Origin: Limnochorda pilosa
GTDB taxonomy: Bacteria > Bacillota > Limnochordia > Limnochordales > Limnochordaceae
DNA: 64,000 nt
Assembly (NCBI RefSeq): GCF_001544015.1
Contig: NZ_AP014924.1
Span: forward strand, 2,666,001-2,730,000
Reading direction: 5' to 3'
This document shows, one piece after another, positions 41,293 to 50,362 of the stretch (position 1 is the stretch's first letter; each line of letters begins with the position of its first letter). The notes below the pieces were generated by a model that worked only from the letters and a program-made list of their open reading frames with translations, was not told where the DNA came from and made no database searches. Both the position numbers and the translations under genes were made by a program.

Positions 41293-42363
41293 GTGGAGGG
41301 GATCCCCATACCTGACGCGCGTCGCCGGCCACCCGAACCCGTCCTGGAGGCCTACGGCTTCCAGGGCGCCACGGTGACCAACGAGAACGCCAAGGCCCGG
41401 AAGGCCGTCTGGTTCGTGGAGCGGCCGGGCCGGACCTGGGTGCTGAAGCAGTCGCCGCTGGACGAGGAGCGACTCCGTTTCGTCCTGGCCGCGTGGGACC
41501 ACCTTCGGGCGCGGGGCATCGGCCTGCCGGCGCGGGTGCCCGCGCGCGACGGGCGGCCGTACGTCCTGGTCCCGGAGGGACTCTTCTTCGTGATGGAGCT
41601 CGCCTGCGGGCACGCCCCCTCGTACGACGCGCCTGGCGACCGGACGCGCATCCTGCACGGGCTCGCCCGCTTCCACCGCGCCTCTGAAGGCTTCTCCCAC
41701 CAGGGCTGCGCGGGCGCGCGGGTGCAGCTGGGGGAGTGGCCCCGCCTGTACCGGAAGCGCCTGGACCGGCTGGCCCAGGCGGAGGGGGCCGGGCCCGTCT
41801 GGGAGGCGGCGCGGCCACACCTCCCCTTCTTCCTCGAGGCCGGCCGGCTCGCCCTCGAGGAGCTACAGCGCTCCGCCTACTCGGACTGGGTGGAGAGCGT
41901 GCGCCGCCGGGGCGGCCTCTGCCATCAGGACTTCGCCGCGGGCAACCTGGTGCTGGAACCGTCCGGAGGTCTCGTGGTTCTCGACCTGGACTCGGTCAGC
42001 GTGGAGATCCCGGCCCGGGACCTGCGCAAGCTCCTGGTGAAGGTCCTGAAGAAGCAGGGGGCGTGGGACGACGAGCAGGCCCGGCGCATGCTCTCCGACT
42101 ACCACCAGGTCAACCCCCTCCGGCCCGAGCAGTATGAGGTCCTCCGGGTGGACCTCCTCTTCCCTCACCTCTTCCACGGCCTGGTCGACAAGGCCCTGAC
42201 GGGCCGCGCCCCCGACTGGACCCAAGGGAAGTTCCTCTCGAAGCTGCGGGAAGTGGTGGCCTTCGAGCGGGCGAAAGCGGAGGCCCTGGCCGGCTCCGGG
42301 GCCCTTCTCCCCGACCCGCTCGGCTCGGCGCCGGTGCCGGACACGATCGGGGGCGATCGCTGA
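41293..42363 (+). CDS. CotS-family spore-coat kinase-like protein
   Basis: 356-aa aminoglycoside-phosphotransferase-fold protein. Lys in WVLKQSP (ATP), catalytic HQDFAAGN and metal-binding DLDSVSVE, all in register; CotS-specific features are WPRLYRKRLDRL and the LLFPHLFH block. CotS-type proteins are spore-coat components; phosphorylation of coat or glycan is inferred. GTG 41293 has no good ribosome site. Its stop overlaps the next start (TGATG). Confidence 0.88.
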   Translation: MEGIPIPDARRRPPEPVLEAYGFQGATVTNENAKARKAVWFVERPGRTWVLKQSPLDEERLRFVLAAWDHLRARGIGLPARVPARDGRPYVLVPEGLFFVMELACGHAPSYDAPGDRTRILHGLARFHRASEGFSHQGCAGARVQLGEWPRLYRKRLDRLAQAEGAGPVWEAARPHLPFFLEAGRLALEELQRSAYSDWVESVRRRGGLCHQDFAAGNLVLEPSGGLVVLDLDSVSVEIPARDLRKLLVKVLKKQGAWDDEQARRMLSDYHQVNPLRPEQYEVLRVDLLFPHLFHGLVDKALTGRAPDWTQGKFLSKLREVVAFERAKAEALAGSGALLPDPLGSAPVPDTIGGDR

Positions 42364-43373
42364 TGGAGGCACCGGCCCCGCTGGTCCAGAAGGTCATGGC
42401 CTCGTACCCCCAGGAGGTGGTCGCCGCCCGCACCATCCAAGCGGGGGGACCCAAGTGCGTGTGGAAGCTGGAAACGGGCCGGGGACCGCTCTGCCTCAAG
42501 CGCCTGCGGCAGCCCGCGGAGCCGGCGGCGTTCAGCGTCGGCGCCCAGGAGCACATCGCCCGCGCCGGGGGACCGGTCCCCCCCGTCCTGCGATCCCGCA
42601 GCGGCAGCCCGTGGGTGGAGGTGGATGGAGCGGTCTTCGTCCTCTACCCCTGGATCGACGGCCGCCGGGCCCGCTTCACCCCCGAGGCGGACCTGGGGCC
42701 CGCGGTTCGGGCCCTGGCCGCGTTCCACCGGACCTCGCGGGGCTTCCAGCCCCCGGAAGCCTGCCGGGTCTCCAGCAAGCTCGGGAGCTGGCCCCGTCAC
42801 TACCGGGAGATCCGGGAGAGGCTGGAACAGTGGAAGACCGCCGCGGTGGCCCGGCCCGACGAGCCCTTCCACGCTGCCTACCTCTCGGCCGTGGACCGGG
42901 AGCTGGAGCTGGCACGGGCCGCGGAGGCGGCGCTGGGTCGCTCCCCGTACGCCCGGATGGTGGAAGAGGCCTTGCCCGGCGACACCCTCTGCCACCAGGA
43001 CTACGGTGAAGGCAACGCCCTCGTCGCCCCCCGCGGCGTCTGGATCCTGGACCTGGACAACGTCACCTTCGACGTCCCGGCCCGCGACCTCCGCAAGCTC
43101 CTCACCAGCCTCATGCTCGACCACGGCGGGTGGAGCGACACCCTGGCTCAGGCGGTGCTCGAGGCCTACTCAGGCACCCACCCGCTCTCCGACGGAGACC
43201 TGGAGCTCCTGGTCATCGACCTGCTCTTTCCCCACGCCTTCCACGATGCCGCCAAGAACTGGTTCAAGAAGGGAAAGCCGGAGAAGCCTTCCCGCCTGCT
43301 CGACGTGCTGCCCTTCGAGCGGGCGAAGGAGGCCGCCCTTTCCCGGTGGGTACCGCGTGCGAGGTGGTCGTGA
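42363..43373 (+). CDS. Second CotS-family kinase-like protein
   Basis: 336 aa, same fold as its neighbour: ATP-Lys in LCLKRL, catalytic HQDYGEGN and DLDNVTFDVPARDL, ending with DLLFPHAFHD. ATG overlaps the previous stop, and its stop overlaps the glycosyltransferase start, so all three are one translationally coupled operon. Divergence from the first copy (different N-terminus and catalytic surroundings) suggests separate substrates. Confidence 0.9.
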   Translation: MEAPAPLVQKVMASYPQEVVAARTIQAGGPKCVWKLETGRGPLCLKRLRQPAEPAAFSVGAQEHIARAGGPVPPVLRSRSGSPWVEVDGAVFVLYPWIDGRRARFTPEADLGPAVRALAAFHRTSRGFQPPEACRVSSKLGSWPRHYREIRERLEQWKTAAVARPDEPFHAAYLSAVDRELELARAAEAALGRSPYARMVEEALPGDTLCHQDYGEGNALVAPRGVWILDLDNVTFDVPARDLRKLLTSLMLDHGGWSDTLAQAVLEAYSGTHPLSDGDLELLVIDLLFPHAFHDAAKNWFKKGKPEKPSRLLDVLPFERAKEAALSRWVPRARWS

Positions 43374-44515
43374 TGCGCGCGGCCCTGGTCGCCACGGAGA
43401 AGCTGCCGGTTCCGCCCATACGGGCTGGCGCCATCCAGACGTACATCGACGGGGTCCTCCCGTACCTCGCCGCCCACCACCGGGTGACGGTCTTCAGCAT
43501 CACCGACCCGGACCTGCCGCCCCGCGACAAGGGGAAGGGCTTCGAGGTGGTCCGCCTGCCCGCCGATCACTTCGCGGAGCAGGTCGCGCACGAGCTGGCG
43601 GCCGGAGCTTTCGACGTGATCCACCTCTTCAACCGTCCCGCGTGGGTGGAAACCATCCACCGGGCCGCGCCCCGCGCCCCGATCGTGCTGAGCGTCCACA
43701 ACGAGATGTTCGACCCCAACAAGCTCGCTCCCGGCGCAGCCGAGCGCTGCCTCGACCTCTGCGAGCGGGTTCTCACCGTCAGCCGGTTCATCGCCGAGGG
43801 CATCGCCGGCCGCTACCCCGCGGCCCGGCCGAAACTCCAGGTCGTCTATTCGGGTGCCGACCCGGAGGCCTACGTACCCTGCTGGCACCCGCGCGCCGCG
43901 GAGATCCGCAGACGGGTCGCAAGGCGGCTGGGCTTCCCGCCCGAGGACCCGGTCATCCTCTGCGTGAGCCGGCTCTCACCCAAGAAGGGGCAGCACGTGC
44001 TGATCCGGGCCATGGACGCGATCCTGCCCGGGCACCCCGCCGCCCGTCTGGTCCTGGTGGGCAGCAGGTGGTACGGCCGCACCGAGTGGGACGACTACGG
44101 CCGCTCGCTGCAGCGGCTGGCCGCCGGCTACGGGGGCCACGTGCTCCTCACCGGCTTCGTTCCCCTGGCGGAGATCCCACCCTACTACACCTCGAGCGAT
44201 GTCTTCGTCTGTGCCTCCCAGTGGAACGAGCCGCTGGCCCGGGTCCACTACGAGGCCATGGCGGCCGGGCTCCCCATCGTCACCACCCGGCGCGGGGGGA
44301 ATGCGGAGGTGGTGGACGGCATGGGCAACGGCTGGGTGGTGGACGACTACCGGGACCCACTGGCCATGGGGCACCACATCGCGCACCTGCTCGAGAACCG
44401 GGAGCTGGCCCTTTCCCTGGGACGCCAGGGGCGCGCGCTGGCCGAGCAACGGTTCAACTGGCGGCGCGTGGCCGGCGATCTGCTGGCGGTCTACGCGGGG
44501 CTCCGCGGCGCATGA
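43373..44515 (+). CDS. GT4-family glycosyltransferase (CotSA/YtxN-like)
   Basis: GT-B glycosyltransferase family 4: RLSPKKGQHVLIRAM (nucleotide-sugar domain), LTGFVPLAEIPPYYTSSDVFV, and the E-x7-E pair in NEPLARVHYEAMAAGLPIV. 380 aa. In Bacillus, CotSA is encoded next to cotS and sits in the coat. ATG 43373 with GAGG upstream. A GC hairpin follows. Probably glycosylates coat proteins or surface glycans; substrate unknown. Confidence 0.9.
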   Translation: MRAALVATEKLPVPPIRAGAIQTYIDGVLPYLAAHHRVTVFSITDPDLPPRDKGKGFEVVRLPADHFAEQVAHELAAGAFDVIHLFNRPAWVETIHRAAPRAPIVLSVHNEMFDPNKLAPGAAERCLDLCERVLTVSRFIAEGIAGRYPAARPKLQVVYSGADPEAYVPCWHPRAAEIRRRVARRLGFPPEDPVILCVSRLSPKKGQHVLIRAMDAILPGHPAARLVLVGSRWYGRTEWDDYGRSLQRLAAGYGGHVLLTGFVPLAEIPPYYTSSDVFVCASQWNEPLARVHYEAMAAGLPIVTTRRGGNAEVVDGMGNGWVVDDYRDPLAMGHHIAHLLENRELALSLGRQGRALAEQRFNWRRVAGDLLAVYAGLRGA

Positions 44516-44522
44516 CCTGCCG

Positions 44523-44544
44523 GGGGCCGGCAAAGGCCGGCCCC
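44523..44544 (+). terminator. Hairpin after the coat operon
   Basis: GGGGCCGGC (44523-44531), loop AAAG, GCCGGCCCC (44536-44544), 8 nt after the glycosyltransferase stop. The rest of the 127-bp gap to the convergent cotE-like gene shows nothing else. Confidence 0.6.
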
Positions 44545-44642
44545 GCTGCGAACCCTCGGCGGGGCTCGAAACGGAGCCGGCCCGGGTCGTGAACACCCGG
44601 CGCGGGTCTGACCCGAACGGCGTGCGAACGCCCGCCCGCCCC

Positions 44643-45158
44643 TCACGCCTGGGCCGACGGGCTCGCGTAGATGAAGACCCGCGCGTCGCCCGCCACCTCG
44701 GCCGAGAGCGACAGGCGAAGGGGCACCACCGCCACCACCCGGCCCTCCCGCAGGGAGACCTCGGCCCGCCCCGGCTCGGGAGGCGCCTTGAAGCCGGCGG
44801 AGGCCGTCTCGTTCTGGTAGGACATGCCCGCCAGGCCTTCCATGGGAATGTCCTCGGAGAAGGTGAGGGTGCTTTCCGCCACGTGGGTGTCCGAGGGTCC
44901 CTTGCACCAGAGCAGGAGATCGAGACTCCCCGTGGCCTTCACCTTCCTGCCTCCGTCCGCGGTGGGGATGATGGCCACGTCGCGGATCCCGTGGTTGGTC
45001 GCGTGGGTGCCCAGGACCGCGATCCCCTCCCGCCCGGCGGTGTCCAGAGGAATCTCGTAGGAACGTTCGACGGTGATCTCGCCGCGCCCGTAGACGGCCC
45101 TCAGGACCGTCTCCACCACCAGGGCCTCCGAGAGCACCGAGCTGACGCCATCAGCCAT
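44643..45158 (-). CDS. CotE-family outer spore coat protein (copy 2)
   Basis: 171 aa, paralogue of the protein at 40239: VVETVLRAVYGRG, LGTHATNHG, GSLDLLLWCKGPSDTHVAESTL and VPLRLSLSAEVAGDARVFIY align along the whole length. It lacks the acidic ADEIDYD tail. Sequence drift from copy 1 is large, so the duplication is old. ATG 45158; AAGGGG about 8 nt upstream. Sigma-K-like promoter 61 bp upstream. Confidence 0.72.
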   Translation of the reverse strand: MADGVSSVLSEALVVETVLRAVYGRGEITVERSYEIPLDTAGREGIAVLGTHATNHGIRDVAIIPTADGGRKVKATGSLDLLLWCKGPSDTHVAESTLTFSEDIPMEGLAGMSYQNETASAGFKAPPEPGRAEVSLREGRVVAVVPLRLSLSAEVAGDARVFIYASPSAQA

Positions 45159-45218
45159 CGGTCCGACCCCTTTTCCAAAGGCGTGCACCGGCCGCCACAC
45201 ACACCGGTCCGGCTGCAC

Positions 45219-45246
45219 CATGCTATGGCGGGAGATCGGAATGGGT
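45219..45246 (-). promoter_or_regulatory. Sigma-K-like promoter of cotE copy 2
   Basis: Minus strand AC (45246-45245), 17 nt, CATAGCATG (45227-45219), 61 bp before the ATG. Confidence 0.6.
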
Positions 45247-45281
45247 TCCTGGGCTCGGAAAGCCCCTTCGAGGCCTGGGCT

Positions 45282-46946
45282 TCAGACTTCCACCACGATG
45301 GGAAGCACCATGGGGCGGCGGCGGGTCCGCTCGAAGAGGTAGCGTGAAAGGATCTCCTTCACCTCGGACTTGATCGACTGCCAGTCCGAGAGCCCGTCGG
45401 GCACCCGGCGTTCCAGGGCCCGGCGCACCTGGAGGCGGGCGTCTTCCATGAGCGCCTCGGACTCACGCATGTAGACGAAGCCCCGGGAGACCACCTCGGG
45501 CCCCGCCACCAGCTGGCCCGTACGCTTGTCCACCGTGACCACCACCACCAGGATCCCGTCCTGGGAGAGGAGCCGCCGGTCGCGCAGGACCACGTGCCCC
45601 ACGTCGCCCACCCCGAGGCCGTCCACCAGCACCTGCCCTGAGGGGACCCGTTCGGTCTTGCGCAGCGAATCGGGGGTCAGCTCCAGGCGGTCGCCGATCT
45701 CGGCCAGCTCGACGTGTCCCTCGGGGATGCCCACCGCCAGCGCGAGCCGCTTGTGGGCCACCAGCATCCGGTACTCGCCGTGGATGGGCACGAAGAAGCG
45801 CGGCCGCACCAGGTTCAGCAGGAGCTTCAGCTCTTCCTGGGAGGCATGGCCCGAGGCGTGGATCCCCGAGAAGGGGCTGTGGATCACCTCGGCGCCCAGG
45901 TGGAGCAGGCGGTTGATCACCTTCCCCACCACCCGCTCGTTGCCCGGGATGGGGTTGGCCGAGATGATCACCGTGTCGCCCGGAAGGATCGCCACGTTCC
46001 GGTGCTCCTGGGCCGCCATGCGGCTCAGGGCCGACATGGGCTCGCCCTGGGAGCCGGTGCTGAGGATCACCAGCTCCTGGGGCTTGTAGCGGCCGATCTC
46101 CTCCACGGGCACCTGCATGCCGTCGGGCACCGACAGGTAGCCCAGCCGGGAGGCGATCCCCACCACGTTCACCATGCTGCGCCCCACCACCGCGAGCCTG
46201 CGGCCGTACCGGTCGGCCGCGTCCACCACCTGCTGGATCCGGTGGATGTTGGAGGCGAAGGTGGCCACCAGGATCCGCCCGGGCGCGCCGGCGAAGACCT
46301 CCATGAGCGTCTGGCCCACCACCCGTTCCGACAGGGTGTAGCCCGGCCGCTCGGCGTTGGTGCTGTCGGCCATGAGCAGGAGCACGCCCTTCCGCCCCAG
46401 CTCCGCGAGCTTCTGCAGGTCGGTGACCCGGCCGTCGATGGGCGTCTGGTCGAACTTGAAATCGGTCACGTAGAGGATGGTGCCCGCACCCGTGTGGATG
46501 GCCAGGGCTACGTCGTCGGCGATGGAGTGGTTCACGTGGATGAACTCCACCTCGAAGCGGCCGATGGTGCGCGACTCCCCGGCCTGCACCTCCCGCAGCC
46601 GGGTCTCGCCCAGGAGGTGGTGCTCCTCCAGCTTGGACTCCACCAGCCCCAGGGTGAGGCGCGTTCCGTAGACAGGCACGGGGAGCTGGCGCAACACGTA
46701 GGGCAGGGCGCCGATGTGGTCCTCGTGGCCGTGGGTGAGAACGATGGCCCGCACCCGGTCCTTCCGCTCCACCAGGTAGCTGATGTCGGGGATCACCAGG
46801 TCCACGCCCGGCATCTCGTCCTCGGGGAACATGACCCCGGCGTCGATCACCAGGATCTCGCCCTGGTTTTCGATCACCGTCATGTTCTTGCCGATCTCGC
46901 CCAGCCCACCCAGAGGGATGACGGAGACCTTCGGTGCCTGAGCCAA
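45282..46946 (-). CDS. rnj: Ribonuclease J
   Basis: Beta-CASP metallo-beta-lactamase nuclease, 5' exonuclease and endonuclease for mRNA turnover and rRNA maturation. HGHEDHIG at 72-79 (zinc ligands), PLGGLGEIGKN at the start, the beta-CASP ATFASN..HRIQ region, PFSGIHASGHASQEE, and the C-terminal domain. TTG 46946 with GGAGGAGG at 8 nt gives 554 aa, exactly the family length. Placed between dapA and the cotE-like gene, as rnjB lies after dapA in Bacillus. Confidence 0.95.
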   Translation of the reverse strand: MAQAPKVSVIPLGGLGEIGKNMTVIENQGEILVIDAGVMFPEDEMPGVDLVIPDISYLVERKDRVRAIVLTHGHEDHIGALPYVLRQLPVPVYGTRLTLGLVESKLEEHHLLGETRLREVQAGESRTIGRFEVEFIHVNHSIADDVALAIHTGAGTILYVTDFKFDQTPIDGRVTDLQKLAELGRKGVLLLMADSTNAERPGYTLSERVVGQTLMEVFAGAPGRILVATFASNIHRIQQVVDAADRYGRRLAVVGRSMVNVVGIASRLGYLSVPDGMQVPVEEIGRYKPQELVILSTGSQGEPMSALSRMAAQEHRNVAILPGDTVIISANPIPGNERVVGKVINRLLHLGAEVIHSPFSGIHASGHASQEELKLLLNLVRPRFFVPIHGEYRMLVAHKRLALAVGIPEGHVELAEIGDRLELTPDSLRKTERVPSGQVLVDGLGVGDVGHVVLRDRRLLSQDGILVVVVTVDKRTGQLVAGPEVVSRGFVYMRESEALMEDARLQVRRALERRVPDGLSDWQSIKSEVKEILSRYLFERTRRRPMVLPIVVEV

Positions 46947-47044
46947 GGGGAGTCCCTCCTCCACGTGCGTTGCGTCCAAGGACCGTACGGCGTCGATGAC
47001 GGCGGCAGGGGTCTCACGGCCCCGGGGCCCGGAAGAGCCAACCC

Positions 47045-47050
47045 ATTATA
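47045..47050 (-). promoter_or_regulatory. Consensus -10 box upstream of rnj
   Basis: TATAAT on the minus strand, about 100 bp before TTG 46946 and just after the dapA stop; -35 is poor. Confidence 0.45.
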
Positions 47051-47066
47051 GCCCAGGCTTCGGTGC

Positions 47067-47960
47067 TCAGTCGAGCAACCCCACCCGCTTCATGGCCACC
47101 CGAACCGCTTCCCGCTCGGCCTCGGTGGCCGGCGCCAGCGGCAGGCGGGGCGGGCCCGCGGGGATGCCGGCCAGCTCCAGGGCGGCCTTGACGGGGATCG
47201 GGTTGGTGGTGACGAAGAGCCCCCGGAAGAGGGGGAAGAGGTGGTGGTGCAGCTGGCTCGCTTCCTCCACCCGGCCCTCCAGGTAGGCCTGGATCATCGC
47301 CTGGATCTGGGAGCCCACCAGGTGCGACGCCACGCTCACCACGCCGTACGCGCCCACGGCCAGCATGGGCAGGGTGAGGCTGTCGTCGCCCGAGTAGACC
47401 CGCACCCGCTCGGGAAGCAGCTGGACCAGACGGGAGACCTGCTCCAGGTCTCCCGCGGCCTCCTTCACCGCGACCACGTTGGGCAGCTCGGCCAGGCGGG
47501 CCATCGTCTCCGGCTCCAGGTTCCTGGCCGTCCGGGCGGGGATGTTGTAGAGCATCACCGGCAAGGCGGTGGCCCGCGCGATGGCCTCGAAGTGCCGGTA
47601 GAGACCCTCCTGCGGGGGCTTGTTGTAGTAGGGCACCACCGCCAGGATTCCATCCGCGCCCAGCTTCTCGACCTCGCGCGTCAGCTCCACGCTCTCGGCC
47701 GTGTTGTACGAGCCCGTCCCTACCAGAACCGTCGCCTTCCCGCCCACCGCGTTCACCACGGCCCGGGTCAGGTCCAGCTTCTCCGCCCGCGACAGCGTGG
47801 GCGACTCACCCGTGGTTCCGCAGAGGACCAGCCCGTCGGATCCATTCTCGCTCAGCCGGTGAGCGAGGCTCACGGCCGCGTCCAAGTTCACGGCCCCGTC
47901 CTGCGTCATGGGCGTCACCAGCGCGGTGAGCACCCGGCCCAGATCCGCCGTCCTTCCCAT
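47067..47960 (-). CDS. dapA: 4-hydroxy-tetrahydrodipicolinate synthase
   Basis: Condenses aspartate semialdehyde with pyruvate; first step of DAP/lysine and of the dipicolinate route. Pyruvate Schiff-base Lys166 (VVAVKEAAGD), Tyr138 (MLYNIPART) and Thr49-Thr50 (CGTTGES) are all in place. 297 aa. ATG 47960 with GGGGGAGG at 8 nt. Ends the asd-dapG-dapA block, whose product goes on to SpoVFAB. Confidence 0.96.
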   Translation of the reverse strand: MGRTADLGRVLTALVTPMTQDGAVNLDAAVSLAHRLSENGSDGLVLCGTTGESPTLSRAEKLDLTRAVVNAVGGKATVLVGTGSYNTAESVELTREVEKLGADGILAVVPYYNKPPQEGLYRHFEAIARATALPVMLYNIPARTARNLEPETMARLAELPNVVAVKEAAGDLEQVSRLVQLLPERVRVYSGDDSLTLPMLAVGAYGVVSVASHLVGSQIQAMIQAYLEGRVEEASQLHHHLFPLFRGLFVTTNPIPVKAALELAGIPAGPPRLPLAPATEAEREAVRVAMKRVGLLD

Positions 47961-47981
47961 CGACCCAACCTCCCCCAAAGG

Positions 47982-49274
47982 TCAGCTTCCGCCGTCCTCC
48001 CCCTCGGCACGGTTCAGGGCAAACTCCCGGTAGAGCGCCCGTACCGCCTCGGCCACCTGCTCCCCCCGCACCAGGCACGAGATGTTGGCGTGGGAGTCCA
48101 CGGTGTGGTAGATGCCCACGCCGGCCCGGGCCAACGCGCCGGTGATGCGGGCCATCACCCCGGGCACCCCGTGCATGCCGGCCCCCACGCACGAGACCTT
48201 GGCGAAGCCCGCCGTCACCTCGAAGCGGGCCGGAAGCCGGGCCAGGGCCTCCCGCACCCGGCCGCCCAGCTCCTCCTCCACGATGAAGCTCACCCGATCC
48301 GGCGAGACGTAGATCATGTCCACGCTCACGCCCGCCCCGGCCACCGCCCGGAAGAGGCGGTGGATCTCCTCGCCCCCGAACTCACCCCGGGCCGGTACCG
48401 CCCACACCCGGCTGCGCTGGCCGACGTGTGCGATGGCCCGCACCAGCCGGTCCCCCGCCACCGGCTCCACGCGTCCCGGGTGCGCCGCCGGGGGCGCCCC
48501 AGGGGCCTCACCCCAGGCGGGCGCGTCGCTGACCAGCGTGCCGGGCGCGTCGGAGAGGGTCGAGCGGATCTGGACGGGCAACCGCCCTTCCATCGCGATC
48601 TCCACCGCCCGGGGGTGGATCACCCGGGCGCCCAGGTGGGCCATCTCCATGGCCTCCCGGTAGCTCACCCGGGCCAGGGTGGGCGCGTCGGGCAAGAGCC
48701 GGGGATCCGCGGTCTTCATGCCGTCCACGTCGGTGTAGATCTCCACCCGCTCCGCCTTCAGGGCCACGCCCAGGGCAGCGGCGGTGGTGTCGCTCCCGCC
48801 CCGGCCCAGGGTGGTGATCTCCCCGTCGGCGGTGATGCCCTGGTAGCCCGCCACCACCGGCACCACGCCCTCCTCCAGCAGGCCCAGGAGCCGGTCGGGG
48901 CGCACCTGCAGGATGCGGGCGTTGCCGAAGGCCCCGTCGGTGACCACGCCGGCCTGCGCGCCCGTCAGGGCCCGGGCGGGCACGCCCTCGGAGCGCAGGG
49001 TCTGGGCGAGGATGCTGCTCGCGATGACCTCGCCGCAGGAGAGGAGCAGGTCCAGCTCCCGGGCGGCGGCACCGTCGAGCCCTGTCCCCACCTGCCGGGC
49101 CAGACCCAGGAGCGTGTCGGTCGCGTAGGGGTCACCCGCCCGGCCCATGGCCGAGACGACCACCACGGGCCGGTGCTGCTCCTGCAGCGCACGCCGCACG
49201 TGGCCGATCACCCGCTCCCGTAGCTGGGGCGTGGCCACCGACGTGCCGCCGAACTTCTGCACCACGATGCCCAT
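47982..49274 (-). CDS. dapG: Aspartate kinase (DapG type)
   Basis: Phosphorylates aspartate to open the lysine/DAP branch. KFGGTSVA at the start, SCGEVIASS and GRGGSDTTAAAL in the kinase domain, and two C-terminal ACT domains for feedback (SVDMIYVSPDRVSFIVEE, and SCVGAGMHGVPGVMARITGAL). 430 aa. The DapG-type assignment (DAP-sensitive) rests on position in the spoVF-asd-dapG-dapA set. Starts directly after the asd stop. Confidence 0.94.
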   Translation of the reverse strand: MGIVVQKFGGTSVATPQLRERVIGHVRRALQEQHRPVVVVSAMGRAGDPYATDTLLGLARQVGTGLDGAAARELDLLLSCGEVIASSILAQTLRSEGVPARALTGAQAGVVTDGAFGNARILQVRPDRLLGLLEEGVVPVVAGYQGITADGEITTLGRGGSDTTAAALGVALKAERVEIYTDVDGMKTADPRLLPDAPTLARVSYREAMEMAHLGARVIHPRAVEIAMEGRLPVQIRSTLSDAPGTLVSDAPAWGEAPGAPPAAHPGRVEPVAGDRLVRAIAHVGQRSRVWAVPARGEFGGEEIHRLFRAVAGAGVSVDMIYVSPDRVSFIVEEELGGRVREALARLPARFEVTAGFAKVSCVGAGMHGVPGVMARITGALARAGVGIYHTVDSHANISCLVRGEQVAEAVRALYREFALNRAEGEDGGS

Positions 49275-50318
49275 TCACGCTCGCCATCCTCGGGGCGCGG
49301 CCAACCCTTCCGCGATCTGGACCGCGTTCAGCGCCGCGCCCTTGCGAATCTGATCGCCCACCACCCAAAGGTTGAGCCCGTGGCTTGCGAAGGGGTCCTT
49401 GCGGATCCGGCCCACGAAGACCGGATCCTTCCCGCTGGCCTCCATCGGCGTCGGGTACACCTGCGCCTCGGGATCGTCCAGCACCGCCACACCCGGCGCC
49501 TCGGCCAGCAGCCGGCGGGCCTCTTCCACCTCGAGCGGCCGCTCCGTCTCCAGGTAGACCGACTCGGAGTGGCTCCGCAGCACAGGGACGCGGACCGTCG
49601 TGGCCGTTACGGGCAGCTCGGCCTCTCCCAGGATCTTCCGGGTCTCGTGGACGAGCTTCCACTCCTCCTTGGTGTATCCCATCTCCTCGAAGCGGTCGCA
49701 CTGGGGCAGGAGGTTGAAGGCGATGGGCCGGTGCCGCGCCCCGTCGCGGTACGGCAGGATCGCCGCCTCCATGGGCCGGCCCGCGATCCACGCCCGAACC
49801 TGGTCCTCCAGCTCCTGCATCGCCCGGGCGCCGGCCCCCGAGACCGCCTGGTAGGTCGAGACGATCACCCGCCGCAGGCCCGCGGCCCGCCCGAGAGGCG
49901 CCAGGGCCATGACCAGGATGGCCGTGGAGCAGTTGGGGTTGGCGACGATCCGGGGACCGGTCTTCAGCAGGTGTCCGTTCACCTCGGGCACCACCAGGGG
50001 GATCTCCGGCTCCATGCGGAAGGCGCTGGAGTTGTCCACCACCGTCGCCCCGGCTTCCAGGGCGACGGGTGCGTACGCCCGGCTCACCGAGGCGCCGGCG
50101 CTGAAGAGGGCCAGGTCCACGCCCTGGAAGGCCTGGGGGCTCACGGCCTCCACCCGGACCTCCTCGCCCCGGAAGGGGAGAGTCCGCCCCGCGCTCCGGG
50201 CCGTCGCCAGCAGCCTCAGATCCCGCACGGGGAAGTCTCGCTCCTCCAGGACCCGGATCAGCTCCTGCCCCACGGCGCCCGTCGCGCCGAGGATGGCCAC
50301 CCGCACCCCGCCTGCCAT
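49275..50318 (-). CDS. asd: Aspartate-semialdehyde dehydrogenase
   Basis: NADPH-dependent reduction of aspartyl phosphate. Rossmann GATGAVGQELIRVL at 11-24; catalytic Cys130 in VANPNCSTA; the His region (LHETRKILG-like VHETRKILG). 347 aa from ATG 50318. In the order spoVFB - asd - dapG - dapA it links lysine synthesis to DPA. Confidence 0.96.
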   Translation of the reverse strand: MAGGVRVAILGATGAVGQELIRVLEERDFPVRDLRLLATARSAGRTLPFRGEEVRVEAVSPQAFQGVDLALFSAGASVSRAYAPVALEAGATVVDNSSAFRMEPEIPLVVPEVNGHLLKTGPRIVANPNCSTAILVMALAPLGRAAGLRRVIVSTYQAVSGAGARAMQELEDQVRAWIAGRPMEAAILPYRDGARHRPIAFNLLPQCDRFEEMGYTKEEWKLVHETRKILGEAELPVTATTVRVPVLRSHSESVYLETERPLEVEEARRLLAEAPGVAVLDDPEAQVYPTPMEASGKDPVFVGRIRKDPFASHGLNLWVVGDQIRKGAALNAVQIAEGLAAPRGWRA

Positions 50319-50362
50319 CGCTCTCGCCTCGCTTCCCGGCGGCACCGGCTCCGCCCAGGGGT

